NCBI GenBank assembly: GCA_947589675.1
Contig: CANQCI010000007.1
Span: 1-49,638, forward strand
Source of the DNA: an uncultured Bacilli bacterium
GTDB taxonomy: Bacteria; Bacillota_I; Bacilli_A; RF39; UBA660
Length of the DNA: 49,638 bases
Direction of reading: 5' to 3'
The translations under genes and the position numbers were made by a program. The notes beneath the pieces were generated by a model. It was not told the DNA's origin and did no database searches. It saw only the letters and a list, made by a program, of their open reading frames with translations. This document shows, piece after piece, positions 15,334-23,931 of the stretch (position 1 is its first letter; every line of letters begins with the position of its first letter).

Positions 15334-17070
15334 CTATCTACCTAAATCCTTATGCATTTCATTTGAAAAGTCTTGTAACCATTGTTCTTGGCTTGGAGCA
15401 CTTGCATCACCAACTTCTAAAGGTGGAAGTAAATCAGGATTAATATCCCCTGCAAAATTTACTTGTGGAGCTAGACTGAATGATAAAGGCGTCATTGGTG
15501 GCTTCTTTGGGGGTTTATCTGTATCCCCAAGAGCTGTTCTAACTCCTTTAGATACTACTTTCCAAGCATTTATTAACTTATTTTTTAATTTATGAATTAT
15601 ATCATTATTTTTCTTAACGTCACTACCTTGTTCAGAAAGAACGTTTTCAATTTCTGATATTCTTTCATTATTATTTTTACTAACTAATAAACCATAAGTT
15701 TTTTGTAATGATTGTGATAAATCAGCATTAATGCTAGTAGCTTGATCAGTATTTAAATCTTTTGCCATACCCGCTATCCCCGTCATCGTAATAACGGATT
15801 TAATGTAAGGTACCATTTTAGCCCATCTAATTTTACTTACTTTAAATTCTTGATTACTAGCAATTCGACTACTATTCTTAGAAGCAAGATTAACATTAGG
15901 AGAATTATTAATAACATTATTTGGTTTATCCATATTAGGTAATTCTTGATTTACATTAACTTTTTCAATTTCTTCAATAATTGGAATTGTTAATGTCCCA
16001 TTTGATAAACCTTCATTAGTCAAATATTTAAACCCAGCTGGTAAAGTTAAAGTATTAATTGGTTTATTAACTTTTATATTATTAGTAATACCATCTCTAA
16101 CAAAACTAATTTTAGCTGTTGGATTTAATTTCCGTAATTCTTCAACTAATTTAAAACTATTATTAATTTCCTCATCTTTAGTATCTACTATATCTTTTCC
16201 TAAACTACCTTTAAAAACCGGTTCCTCTATAGCTAGTTGATCAATTTTATCTATTTCAACTTTATTAGCTATTTTAGGAGTTGGTTCTTTAGCATCAGTA
16301 ACTATATCTTTTCCTTTATTTCTTTTTCCAGGTTCAATTATTTGTCCATCAACAATAATTTCAATTCCTAACTTCGAACTAACATCTTTAAAGAAAGACA
16401 TACTTTCATCCATTACATCATACTTACCTTGAACATTATCAAACGCAACATTAATTCCCGACAATTCTTTGGCAATATTATATTTTACCATTTCATCATC
16501 TATTTCTTCTAAAGATCTTTTATTTTTATTATAATTATCATATAATTCTCTTAAATAAGTATAATTTTCACAACGCCGATTAAACTCTTCTTCATTAATT
16601 CCCTTAATTTTTTCTTCTTCTTTCCGATATTCTTCCCAAGAAGTAGAAACTATGTTAGCTGTTTCTGTCCAAATCCGCATATTTTCTTCATCTTTTTTAA
16701 TAGTTTCAGGATCTAATGGTGTCCGATGAAGTGGGTCACTACGGCGCATTTGTTCGATTTGGTCACACACCGCATGTGCATCATCCCTTCTCTTTTCTAA
16801 TTCCTTAATTTTAGCTAGGCGGGCATCTAACCCAGCTCGTAAATCAGCATAACTTAAAGCAAATGGTGAAGCCATCCCTAATTCGTGATAAATATTATTA
16901 ATCCGCCCAAAACTTTCCCGAATATCATTCATATAAGGCAAGCTTCGGCGACTAGCAATTTCATAGTTATTGCAAGCCGTTTGTAAACGATCAACTAATC
17001 CTTTATCTTGAGATTGAAGTAAGGCTATAATTTTTTCAATGCTGATTCTTTCACTAATCCCTTCATTCAT
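15334..17070 (-). CDS. Large coiled-coil protein of unknown function
   Basis: 578 residues with no signal peptide. The first ~220 residues are helical and charged, with probable coiled coils (AKIKELEKRRDDAHAVCDQI, KNKRSLEEIDDEMVKY). A lysine/acid-rich linker follows, then a small beta segment (AKISFVRDGITNNIKVNKP, LTLPAGFKYL). The C-terminal part has one moderately hydrophobic stretch (MVPYIKSVITMTGIAGMA, ~420-437) and a proline-rich tail (KPPKKPPMTP). I recognise no family. It has a strong SigA promoter with a short leader and a good SD, so it is probably well expressed. It is co-transcribed with the DUF1292-like gene. Confidence 0.55.
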   Translation of the reverse strand: MNEGISERISIEKIIALLQSQDKGLVDRLQTACNNYEIASRRSLPYMNDIRESFGRINNIYHELGMASPFALSYADLRAGLDARLAKIKELEKRRDDAHAVCDQIEQMRRSDPLHRTPLDPETIKKDEENMRIWTETANIVSTSWEEYRKEEEKIKGINEEEFNRRCENYTYLRELYDNYNKNKRSLEEIDDEMVKYNIAKELSGINVAFDNVQGKYDVMDESMSFFKDVSSKLGIEIIVDGQIIEPGKRNKGKDIVTDAKEPTPKIANKVEIDKIDQLAIEEPVFKGSLGKDIVDTKDEEINNSFKLVEELRKLNPTAKISFVRDGITNNIKVNKPINTLTLPAGFKYLTNEGLSNGTLTIPIIEEIEKVNVNQELPNMDKPNNVINNSPNVNLASKNSSRIASNQEFKVSKIRWAKMVPYIKSVITMTGIAGMAKDLNTDQATSINADLSQSLQKTYGLLVSKNNNERISEIENVLSEQGSDVKKNNDIIHKLKNKLINAWKVVSKGVRTALGDTDKPPKKPPMTPLSFSLAPQVNFAGDINPDLLPPLEVGDASAPSQEQWLQDFSNEMHKDLGR

Positions 17071-17096
17071 TTTTTATCCCTCTCAATCTACTTTAA

Positions 17097-17125
17097 ATAA
17101 TATCAAAGATAGTAAAATTTGTCAA
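17097..17125 (-). promoter_or_regulatory. Strong SigA promoter of the 578-residue gene
   Basis: -35 TTGACA, 17-nt spacer, -10 TATTAT on the minus strand, about 27 nt before the ATG. Confidence 0.85.
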
Positions 17126-17201
17126 TTTGTAGTAATCACTTTACAAAACTATTTTACAATTTATAAAAATCTATATATTTAATTATACTTATTACCAAAT
17201 T

Positions 17202-17223
17202 TTAAACTGCCATTAAACTGCCA
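17202..17223. repeat. 11-bp tandem repeat, two copies
   Basis: TTAAACTGCCA occurs twice in direct succession between the valS terminator and the next promoter. No function is apparent. Confidence 0.5.
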
Positions 17224-17229
17224 TTTTAT

Positions 17230-17262
17230 AATAAAAGAAAGCCCTACCCTAATAGGTGAGCT
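17230..17262 (-). terminator. Probable valS terminator
   Basis: Minus-strand hairpin AGCTCACC/GGTAGGGCT (one bulge, one G-U pair) followed by TTCTTTTATT. The 5' arm includes the last valS codons. Confidence 0.45.
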
Positions 17263-19766
17263 AACTTATCTTTTTCTAAAGCTAAAGTTTCTTTTTCTTT
17301 AGCCACTAAATCTTTTGGAGCTTTCTTTAAATAGTTTTCATTACTAAGAAGTTTTTCTCTTCTTTCAATACTATTTTTTAAACTTTTAATTTGTTTTTCT
17401 TTTAATAATTTATCTTCCTCGGTTATAATACTTTCATATATTATATCCAAATCATAATCTTTATAACTTACTTTAAAAGCCTTCTTATTACTACTATTAA
17501 TAATTTGATCTTGATCTATTCTTAGTAATTTGAATATTAAATCATAGTCATTTTCTTTATTAATTTTAATTTTAAAATCTTTACCTATTTTATTTTCTAG
17601 TTTTATTGTTCTAAAGTTCTTAATAAATTCTTGTTTATCTTTAAAACTATTATATGTTTCTTTAAATACTTCCTTCTTTTCATATAAAGGATATTTACTA
17701 ATCATAATATTTTCTTCATGAATAGGTAACATACTATATATTTCATCTGTTACATAAGGCATAAAAGGATGTAACATTTTTAAAATATTAGTTAAAACTT
17801 TGAGTAATACTTTTTTAGTTGTTATATCATCTAAACTAAATTTCGCAAATTCAATATAATTATCACAAAAATCATTCCAAATAAAACTATATAATTTACT
17901 ACCAACATTATTAAATTCATACTTTTCCATATTTTTGGTAACTATTTTAATAGTTTCATTCATTGATGTTAAAATCCATTTATCTTCTTCTTTTAAAGTT
18001 TTTAAATCAATTAAATCATCTTTTAAATCCTCAATATTCATTAAAACAAAACGCGAAGCATTCCATAGTTTATTAATAAAATTCCAAGTTGATTTTACTT
18101 TTTCTTCATCATAACGTAAATCCATTCCCATAGCTGTTTGGGTAGTTAAGAAAAATCTTAAAGCATCAGCTCCATACTTTTCAATAACATCCATAGGATC
18201 TACGCCATTGCCTAAGGACTTGCTCATTTTTCGTCCTTCTTTATCCCGAATAAGTCCATGGATTAAACAATCTTTAAAGGGTCTTTGCCCGGTAAAATGA
18301 AGTCCTTGGAAAGTCATACGATTAACCCAGAAAGGAATAATATCATAGCCAGTTACTAAGACATTATTAGGATAATAGTGTTTTAAATCTTCGGTAGCAT
18401 CAGGCCAGCCTAGGGTGGAAAAAGGCCACAGAGCACTACTAAACCAAGTATCTAGGACATCAGGATCTTGAACCCATGTCTCATCTGGAGCCTGGTCGCC
18501 CACAAATATTTCATCGCCCTTATACCAAGCCGGAATGCGATGTCCCCACCAAAGTTGTCTTGATATACACCAATCATAAGTAATTTCCATCCAGTGGTTC
18601 ATGACCTTTTCAAACCGAGCTGGAACAAAATTTACTTTGGTATTTTTAGCTAATTGATTAGCTAAAACTTTATCAGCCAAAGGCCGCATTTTAACAAACC
18701 ATTGCTTAGATAAATATGGTTCAACCATCACATCAGTTCGTTCGGAATAACCAACATTATGGGTAATTTTTTCAATATTAATTAATAAGTCTTCTTTTTC
18801 TAAATCTTTAATAAGTTCTTCCCGACAGGCAAATCTGTCCATCCCGGCGTATTTTAAGGCAGCATCATTCATCGTACCATCCGGATTAATAACAATAATT
18901 CGCTCTAAGTTATGGCGATTACCTACTTCAAAGTCGTTAGGATCATGAGCCGGAGTTATTTTAACAACCCCCGTACCAAACTCAGGATCAGCATGTTCAT
19001 CCCCAATAATGGGAATTAATTTATTAACAACCGGTAAGATAACTTGCTTTCCAATTAAATGATTATAGCGCTCATCTCTCGGATTTACAGCCACCGCGGT
19101 ATCTCCAAATAACGTTTCGGGCCTCGTTGTTGCTACATCCAAATAACTACTCTTATCTTCTAAATAATATTTTAAATGATAAAAGGCTCCTTTGGTTTCT
19201 TTATAAATTACTTCTTCATTAGATAAAGCGGTCATAGCTAAAGGATCCCAGTTAATAATTCTTTCGCCACGGTAGATTAAGCCTTCCTCATATAATTTTT
19301 TAAATACGGTTTTAACTGCTTTAGATAACCCTTCATCAAGCGTAAACCGCTCTCTAGAGTAAGCAAGAGATAAACCTAGTTTTGCCCATTGATCATGAAT
19401 ATTTAAAGCATATTCTTCTTTCCAATCCCAAGCATATTTTAACCATTCTTCTCTTTTAAGTTCCCGGGGATTAATGCCCATTTGTTTTAATTTGGCATCC
19501 ACCTTGGCTTGAGTGGCAATACCTGCGTGATCCATACCTGGTACCCACAAAACATTATAGCCTTGCATCCTTTTAAATCGAATTAAAATATCTTGTAAAG
19601 TAGTATCCCAAGCATGCCCTAAATGAAGTTTACCCGTAACATTGGGAGGAGGAATCACAATGGCATAATAATCCCCTTTCCCAGTTGGTTCAAAATAACC
19701 ATTATCTAACCATTTTTGATATTTACCCTCTTCAACTAATAAATGATTATACTTTTTATCTAACAT
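17244..19766 (-). CDS. valS: Valyl-tRNA synthetase
   Basis: 840 residues, normal for bacterial ValRS. Class I signatures are clear: HLGH at 48-51 within [15 protein letters not shown] and KMSKS near 515. The editing-domain segment with [16 protein letters not shown] and the C-terminal anticodon-binding and coiled-coil arm ([18 protein letters not shown]) are present. It charges tRNA-Val and edits mischarged threonine. I start at the ATG at 19766, which has an SD (AGGGAGTGAG); an in-frame upstream extension would run through the T-box terminator and is not real coding. Expression is controlled by the T-box leader immediately upstream. Confidence 0.97.
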   Translation of the reverse strand: MLDKKYNHLLVEEGKYQKWLDNGYFEPTGKGDYYAIVIPPPNVTGKLHLGHAWDTTLQDILIRFKRMQGYNVLWVPGMDHAGIATQAKVDAKLKQMGINPRELKREEWLKYAWDWKEEYALNIHDQWAKLGLSLAYSRERFTLDEGLSKAVKTVFKKLYEEGLIYRGERIINWDPLAMTALSNEEVIYKETKGAFYHLKYYLEDKSSYLDVATTRPETLFGDTAVAVNPRDERYNHLIGKQVILPVVNKLIPIIGDEHADPEFGTGVVKITPAHDPNDFEVGNRHNLERIIVINPDGTMNDAALKYAGMDRFACREELIKDLEKEDLLINIEKITHNVGYSERTDVMVEPYLSKQWFVKMRPLADKVLANQLAKNTKVNFVPARFEKVMNHWMEITYDWCISRQLWWGHRIPAWYKGDEIFVGDQAPDETWVQDPDVLDTWFSSALWPFSTLGWPDATEDLKHYYPNNVLVTGYDIIPFWVNRMTFQGLHFTGQRPFKDCLIHGLIRDKEGRKMSKSLGNGVDPMDVIEKYGADALRFFLTTQTAMGMDLRYDEEKVKSTWNFINKLWNASRFVLMNIEDLKDDLIDLKTLKEEDKWILTSMNETIKIVTKNMEKYEFNNVGSKLYSFIWNDFCDNYIEFAKFSLDDITTKKVLLKVLTNILKMLHPFMPYVTDEIYSMLPIHEENIMISKYPLYEKKEVFKETYNSFKDKQEFIKNFRTIKLENKIGKDFKIKINKENDYDLIFKLLRIDQDQIINSSNKKAFKVSYKDYDLDIIYESIITEEDKLLKEKQIKSLKNSIERREKLLSNENYLKKAPKDLVAKEKETLALEKDKLAHLLG

Positions 19767-19975
19767 TTTACTCACTCCCTTTAATAAAAAAAGAATGATA
19801 CCAAGGAGTGCATTAAGCACGGTACCATCCTTTATTTAACTTTTTCTAGATTATAAAGTATCAACCCTACATTCTTCCATTTGCAACCTTCAAATAAGTC
19901 CTATTTTAGTTTCCACCAACCACTAAATCTCTCTAATATTTCTTATTCTACTCCTCAAATTTCTTTAGAACTTAT
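19767..19975 (-). promoter_or_regulatory. T-box leader controlling valS
   Basis: Minus-strand leader with recognisable T-box parts. An AGTA-like box (around 19941-19952) and an AGAGAG motif are followed by a short stem ATTTAGT/ACTAAAAT closing a GGTTGGTGGAA loop of the GNUG type. A plausible valine specifier GTT (19885-19887) sits in GAAGGTTGC. The T-box antiterminator AGGATGGTACCGTG lies at 19818-19831. Uncharged tRNA-Val binding should favour antitermination and raise valS expression. The specifier assignment is inference; the antiterminator and terminator are seen directly. Confidence 0.85.
19785..19831 (-). terminator. T-box intrinsic terminator of valS
   Basis: GGATGGTACC (19821-19830) pairs with GGTATCATTC (19793-19802) over ten base pairs with two G-U pairs, enclosing a small GTGC/GCAC hairpin, then T7. 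The antiterminator sequence is the 5' arm, as in all T-boxes. Confidence 0.85.
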
Positions 19976-19980
19976 TAAGT

Positions 19981-20009
19981 ATTTTACCAAATTATTTACT
20001 TTATTGCAA
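19981..20009 (-). promoter_or_regulatory. valS promoter
   Basis: -35 TTGCAA, 17-nt spacer, -10 TAAAAT on the minus strand. It overlaps the 3' end of the upstream WG-repeat-like gene (stop at 19996). Confidence 0.7.
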
Positions 20010-20907
20010 CACTTTCAAAAAGTTCGGTATCTGTATAAATATTTATTTGTCCTTCTTTATAATTAAAATATATTTCTTGATAATCAGGAAGATTATAAGT
20101 TTTAAGAGGATTTTCTTCTAAATCATCATATAAACTTAAAACATTATTATTATCAATTATAATTATATATTCATCAATAGCATAGACGGCAATCTTGGCT
20201 AACTCAGGTACTAATTCATGATGGGCAACATCATAAATCCGGTAAATACCATTATCAATTATTACAATATATTTACTATTAAAATCGACGATTGGTTCAT
20301 CAAATGGATCTATTTTACTAGAACCATCACTTTCTAAGATAAGCCATTTATCCCCATCTTTGGCAATAAAACGGGATGTATCTAAGATATTATCTTTAAC
20401 CCGATTAGGAATAGCTATGTAATCATATTTATAAGGAATAAGCGGAAGCATGGTATCAAGGGACATAACCCCATACATCCCATCACTACTCACAATAACG
20501 ACTGGCGTTGAGTGTTCAACATTGTAAGTATTAATAGCATCAAATTGTAACACTGCTGCCTTATTTTCATAATTATATAAGACTGTTTTTTCTCCTTCTT
20601 TAAATAAGGCATAACCATTAGCTAAAACTTTAGGTACTTCATAAGTCCCTTGCTTATAATAATTTATTTTATAATCATCATCTTTATTAGTCGAAACTGG
20701 AGCACTACAAATAGCACAATCATAAGTACTAACCAAAGTATCATCTTTATAAAAGTAAACTTTATTATTATAAACATAATCTTTATTAGGGTTAGTATCT
20801 AACTTAGCTTTTTCATCTTGACTGTGAAGCACCATGCCCCAGATTCCTAAGGGTAAATTTATTACTAACAAAACAATAATAACAATTAAAGAACGTTTAT
20901 CTCTCAT
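19996..20907 (-). CDS. Membrane-anchored WG-repeat-like protein
   Basis: 303 residues. One N-terminal membrane segment (IVIIVLLVINLPLGIWGMV) is followed by an external beta-rich domain. The segment MYGVMSLDTMLPLIPYKYDY matches the WG-repeat pattern (YGLxxxxGxxLIPxxYDxI), and weaker copies surround it. Two cysteines (CAICS) form a CxxC pair near residue 67. It begins three bases after the stop of a longer protein of the same type and is co-transcribed with it. WG-repeat proteins are generally of unknown function. Role in the envelope is inferred from topology. Confidence 0.5.
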   Translation of the reverse strand: MRDKRSLIVIIVLLVINLPLGIWGMVLHSQDEKAKLDTNPNKDYVYNNKVYFYKDDTLVSTYDCAICSAPVSTNKDDDYKINYYKQGTYEVPKVLANGYALFKEGEKTVLYNYENKAAVLQFDAINTYNVEHSTPVVIVSSDGMYGVMSLDTMLPLIPYKYDYIAIPNRVKDNILDTSRFIAKDGDKWLILESDGSSKIDPFDEPIVDFNSKYIVIIDNGIYRIYDVAHHELVPELAKIAVYAIDEYIIIIDNNNVLSLYDDLEENPLKTYNLPDYQEIYFNYKEGQINIYTDTELFESVAIK

Positions 20908-20910
20908 TTT

Positions 20911-23049
20911 TTACCCTAAATTTTCTAAACTAACTTTAAAGCTTGTGGCAACAGCCCCCGTGTTATCTAGTACATTCACGGTAACATCTTGATCACTTAC
21001 TTTAACATTATAAGCTTTAGCATAATCATCAATTAATATTTTATTACTTGGACTTTCTGGATTTAAATCTACAATTTCGACTGGTAAACCATCTTTGTAT
21101 GAATAAACATTTATTAACTTATCAGTATCAATACCTATAAAGAACTTATCAAATAATTCCACTTGGTATAATTCTTTTTGGGTAGCTACAATCTTTCCGG
21201 ACATATCATAGATATTAAACTTATCCCCATTAGCTACCTTTAAATAATTAGTATTATAATCTACTATTTCATTTTTAATTTGGGTATTACTATTCGTAAT
21301 TTCTTTAAAAGTTTCACTACTAAACAAATGATAGGTTCCATCTGTTTTCTTCGTTAAGAAAGCATTATTTAAATATCTTATTTCACTATTTTCAAAACCA
21401 ATTACGCCATTTAAATTACTAGCTTCTAATCTAATTAAACCATAACTATTACTCTTTGAACTCTTAGCCATGATTAAGGTATTAGCACTTTCCACAAAAT
21501 TAAAGGTTTGTTTGGCATTATAGAAACCGGCATCAACTTCCGTATAAGTTACTTTTAATTGATTTTGTTTTAAATCATATAAATTAATACTTGCTCCATC
21601 TTGAATAAAGATATAACGATTATTAAAGATTGGTAAATATCCTAATTCTGTACTATCGGTTTGGCGATTTAAAAGCTTAGTTTCCTTGGCTAAGAAACAA
21701 GAATCTAGGCTCGTGGTATTACTAGCAATGGTATTAGGATTAGTACATTTATAGGTTCCGAGTAGATTACCTTTTCCTTCATCTTTATAAATATATAATG
21801 TGCCATTAAAGTAATTGTAGTAGGTTTGACTAGCACTAAATGATCCTTCATAAACATTAATTACGGAAATTTCATCATCAACTTCCACTTCAATCCGGTC
21901 TTTTTTAGCATCAATTACAAAGGCTTCTTCCCGGTCTTTTTCTGTTTTATCTTCATTAAAGATTATCTTGGGACTATAATTATTACTTGCTAATTTAATT
22001 CCATCAATATTAAGTTGTTGCAACTCACTATTAAAGAAGAAAATCTTTCTGGTTTTAATACCGGCTACATAACCATCCGTAAAGTAGAAATAATCATAAT
22101 CTTCTTCTTTAGCTCTTTTTCCTTGGTAATTATATAAGTAATGATCACCATCAATTAAAACACTAATATATTTATCATCAAAATTTTTAATTTCCCCAGG
22201 AATACTCTTAGTTAATTCTTTCCCGTTAAAATCAAGTAAATAATAATTTAAGTCTTTTTGCCCGACAATTTTTTCACTATCAGCTATATATCCTAAATAA
22301 TCATAATTAAAATCAATTACATTATCTACTTCATCTTTTAAAGAAACTAATCCATATTTATCTTCTTCATTTTTTAAAATAACGATATCATCATTAACTT
22401 CTTTGGCATACTTATAAGTTCCAATATTTTTCTTTTCTTTAATATCATAAAGAATAATATTTCCCTCACTAGCACTTTCATTATCAAATACTAAAGCATA
22501 ACGATCATTATAAATAGAAGTTCTTGTTTCCACAGCTATACCTGTTTCATAAACATATTTAGCTACATCAAATTCATCTTCATCTTTATAATAAGCAACA
22601 TAACATAAGTCATCATCTTTATTCGTACATTCATATGAACCTATATCAGTTTTATCAGCTCCTTCAAAATAAAGGACTCCCCCTTCATACCGATAATTAT
22701 CTTTTTCAACAATGACAATTGGTTCTTTCTTCTTTTCCTCTGGCTTTTCCTCTTTATCTTTAAATACCACAAAGTATAATACTAATATTAATATAATTAA
22801 TAAAACCACACATATACTTACAATAATAATTATTTTTTTCTTTTTAGGTAAACAACTCCAGCGACTTGGTTTCTTATTCTTCTTCTTTTTCTTATTTTCT
22901 TTCGGTGGTTCATCCCCATCTTTATTTAAATCATGTTCAAAATCAAAAACTTGTGTTTTTTCACTTTCCGGATCATCAATTTCCACGATGGTATTAGCTT
23001 CTTCTTGACTCCCCTTTTCAATTTCTTCTAATATTTCATCTTCAAGCAT
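20911..23049 (-). CDS. Large membrane-anchored WG-repeat-like protein
   Basis: 712 residues. A cytoplasmic acidic N-terminus (~65 residues) and a lysine-rich stop signal precede one membrane helix (about 72-95, IIIIVSICVVLLIILILVLY). The long outer domain is made of beta repeats, some WG-like (KYGLVSLKDEVDNVIDFNYD, SYGLIRLEASNLNGVIGF). Two halves each begin with a similar block (YRYEGGVLYFEGADKTDIGS and YYNYFNGTLYIYKDEGKGNL, each leading to a YECT/YKCT motif), suggesting an internal duplication. I start at the ATG at 23049, eight bases after AGGGTG; the GTG three codons upstream lies at the SD itself. It has its own promoter and precedes the shorter paralogue. Confidence 0.5.
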   Translation of the reverse strand: MLEDEILEEIEKGSQEEANTIVEIDDPESEKTQVFDFEHDLNKDGDEPPKENKKKKKNKKPSRWSCLPKKKKIIIIVSICVVLLIILILVLYFVVFKDKEEKPEEKKKEPIVIVEKDNYRYEGGVLYFEGADKTDIGSYECTNKDDDLCYVAYYKDEDEFDVAKYVYETGIAVETRTSIYNDRYALVFDNESASEGNIILYDIKEKKNIGTYKYAKEVNDDIVILKNEEDKYGLVSLKDEVDNVIDFNYDYLGYIADSEKIVGQKDLNYYLLDFNGKELTKSIPGEIKNFDDKYISVLIDGDHYLYNYQGKRAKEEDYDYFYFTDGYVAGIKTRKIFFFNSELQQLNIDGIKLASNNYSPKIIFNEDKTEKDREEAFVIDAKKDRIEVEVDDEISVINVYEGSFSASQTYYNYFNGTLYIYKDEGKGNLLGTYKCTNPNTIASNTTSLDSCFLAKETKLLNRQTDSTELGYLPIFNNRYIFIQDGASINLYDLKQNQLKVTYTEVDAGFYNAKQTFNFVESANTLIMAKSSKSNSYGLIRLEASNLNGVIGFENSEIRYLNNAFLTKKTDGTYHLFSSETFKEITNSNTQIKNEIVDYNTNYLKVANGDKFNIYDMSGKIVATQKELYQVELFDKFFIGIDTDKLINVYSYKDGLPVEIVDLNPESPSNKILIDDYAKAYNVKVSDQDVTVNVLDNTGAVATSFKVSLENLG

Positions 23050-23080
23050 AACTTTCACACCCTATTCTAATTTCTTCTAA

Positions 23081-23109
23081 ATTATACCATATCCCTATGA
23101 AAGACGCAA
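23081..23109 (-). promoter_or_regulatory. Promoter of the WG-repeat-like gene pair
   Basis: -35 TTGCGT, 17-nt spacer ending in TGG, -10 TATAAT on the minus strand, an extended -10 type. Confidence 0.75.
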
Positions 23110-23117
23110 TTTTTTCT

Positions 23118-23711
23118 CTAGTCCTTATTTTTAAAATTTTGATACCAATTTTGGAGAGCATCAACTCCTTTATTTAGAAGACTTCCAGCGAGATCTTCCA
23201 CCAAATCTAGAGCTGATTTCGTATAACTAGCTAACTCATCTTTCGCATCAATTATCGCTTGATAATTTTCTTCTCCTAAATTTTGCTCGGCAAAATCATT
23301 AATATTATTAGCACCTTTTTTAATTAATTCCCCTGCTTTAGCTAAGGCACTACCCGCCTTCTTCGAAATATTTTCTTTATAATTGGGAAAACTACTTTCT
23401 ATTTTTTGATCAATACTCGCGGCAATTTGCAAAACTTTCTTCTTTCCCTCTTCTGATAATTCTTTGAATGTTACTCCCTTTATTTCGCCATCATAGAAGA
23501 TAAAATCAACCACACTAATAAAGATTCCTTTGGCTTCTTTTTGAACCTCTTTGGTCTTATCATTTTCAAGCATAGCATCAACACTTGCCTCAATTTTTTC
23601 AAAATTAGCAATAGCTATTTTATCATTTTCTGTATAAGTAACATTTTCTTTAACTTTTTGACACCCACTTAACACTAACAACATTAAAATAAGCAAAATT
23701 AACTTCTTCAT
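23118..23711 (-). CDS. Lipoprotein of unknown function
   Basis: 197 residues. The signal MKKLILLILMLLVLSGC contains a lipobox (VLSGC), so the mature protein starts at Cys17 and is lipid-anchored outside the membrane. The rest is charged and helical, with no recognisable domain, and contains alanine/lysine-rich amphipathic stretches (KKAGSALAKAGELIKKGANN). It lies between the WG-repeat-like pair and the end of pilin-like operon 2, with a TATAAT box about 15 nt before its SD (GAGG), so it is probably transcribed alone. Confidence 0.6.
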   Translation of the reverse strand: MKKLILLILMLLVLSGCQKVKENVTYTENDKIAIANFEKIEASVDAMLENDKTKEVQKEAKGIFISVVDFIFYDGEIKGVTFKELSEEGKKKVLQIAASIDQKIESSFPNYKENISKKAGSALAKAGELIKKGANNINDFAEQNLGEENYQAIIDAKDELASYTKSALDLVEDLAGSLLNKGVDALQNWYQNFKNKD

Positions 23712-23742
23712 TTAAATACCTCTTTAATATATTATATAATTT

Positions 23743-23841
23743 AAAAACAGAGTATTCCATAAGAAATTCTCTGTTTTTGGTTTTCATCGAAAGTAAACTT
23801 TCGACTAGCAATGTATATTACAAATTAAAATCAATTTGTAA
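23743..23841. other. Three consecutive hairpins between operon 2 and the lipoprotein gene
   Basis: Inverted repeats at 23743-23752/23769-23778 (AAAAACAGAG arm, 10 bp), 23788-23795/23798-23805 (TCGAAAGT, 8 bp) and 23818-23826/23833-23841 (TTACAAATT, 9 bp). The first has T5 at the end of its stem on both strands and may be the terminator of pilin-like operon 2. The role of the other two is unknown. Confidence 0.5.
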
Positions 23842-23931
23842 TACAAGTAGATTATATCATAATATAATTAATATGTCCAACAATAACCTAATTCAGCTTA
23901 TACTTTTTTACATTAATTTAGTCAAGAGCCC

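Noticed and set aside
19767-19820. An N-terminal extension of ValS by 18 residues
   Set aside because: The extra codons run through the T-box terminator stem. The ATG at 19766 has a good SD and the family-typical N-terminus.
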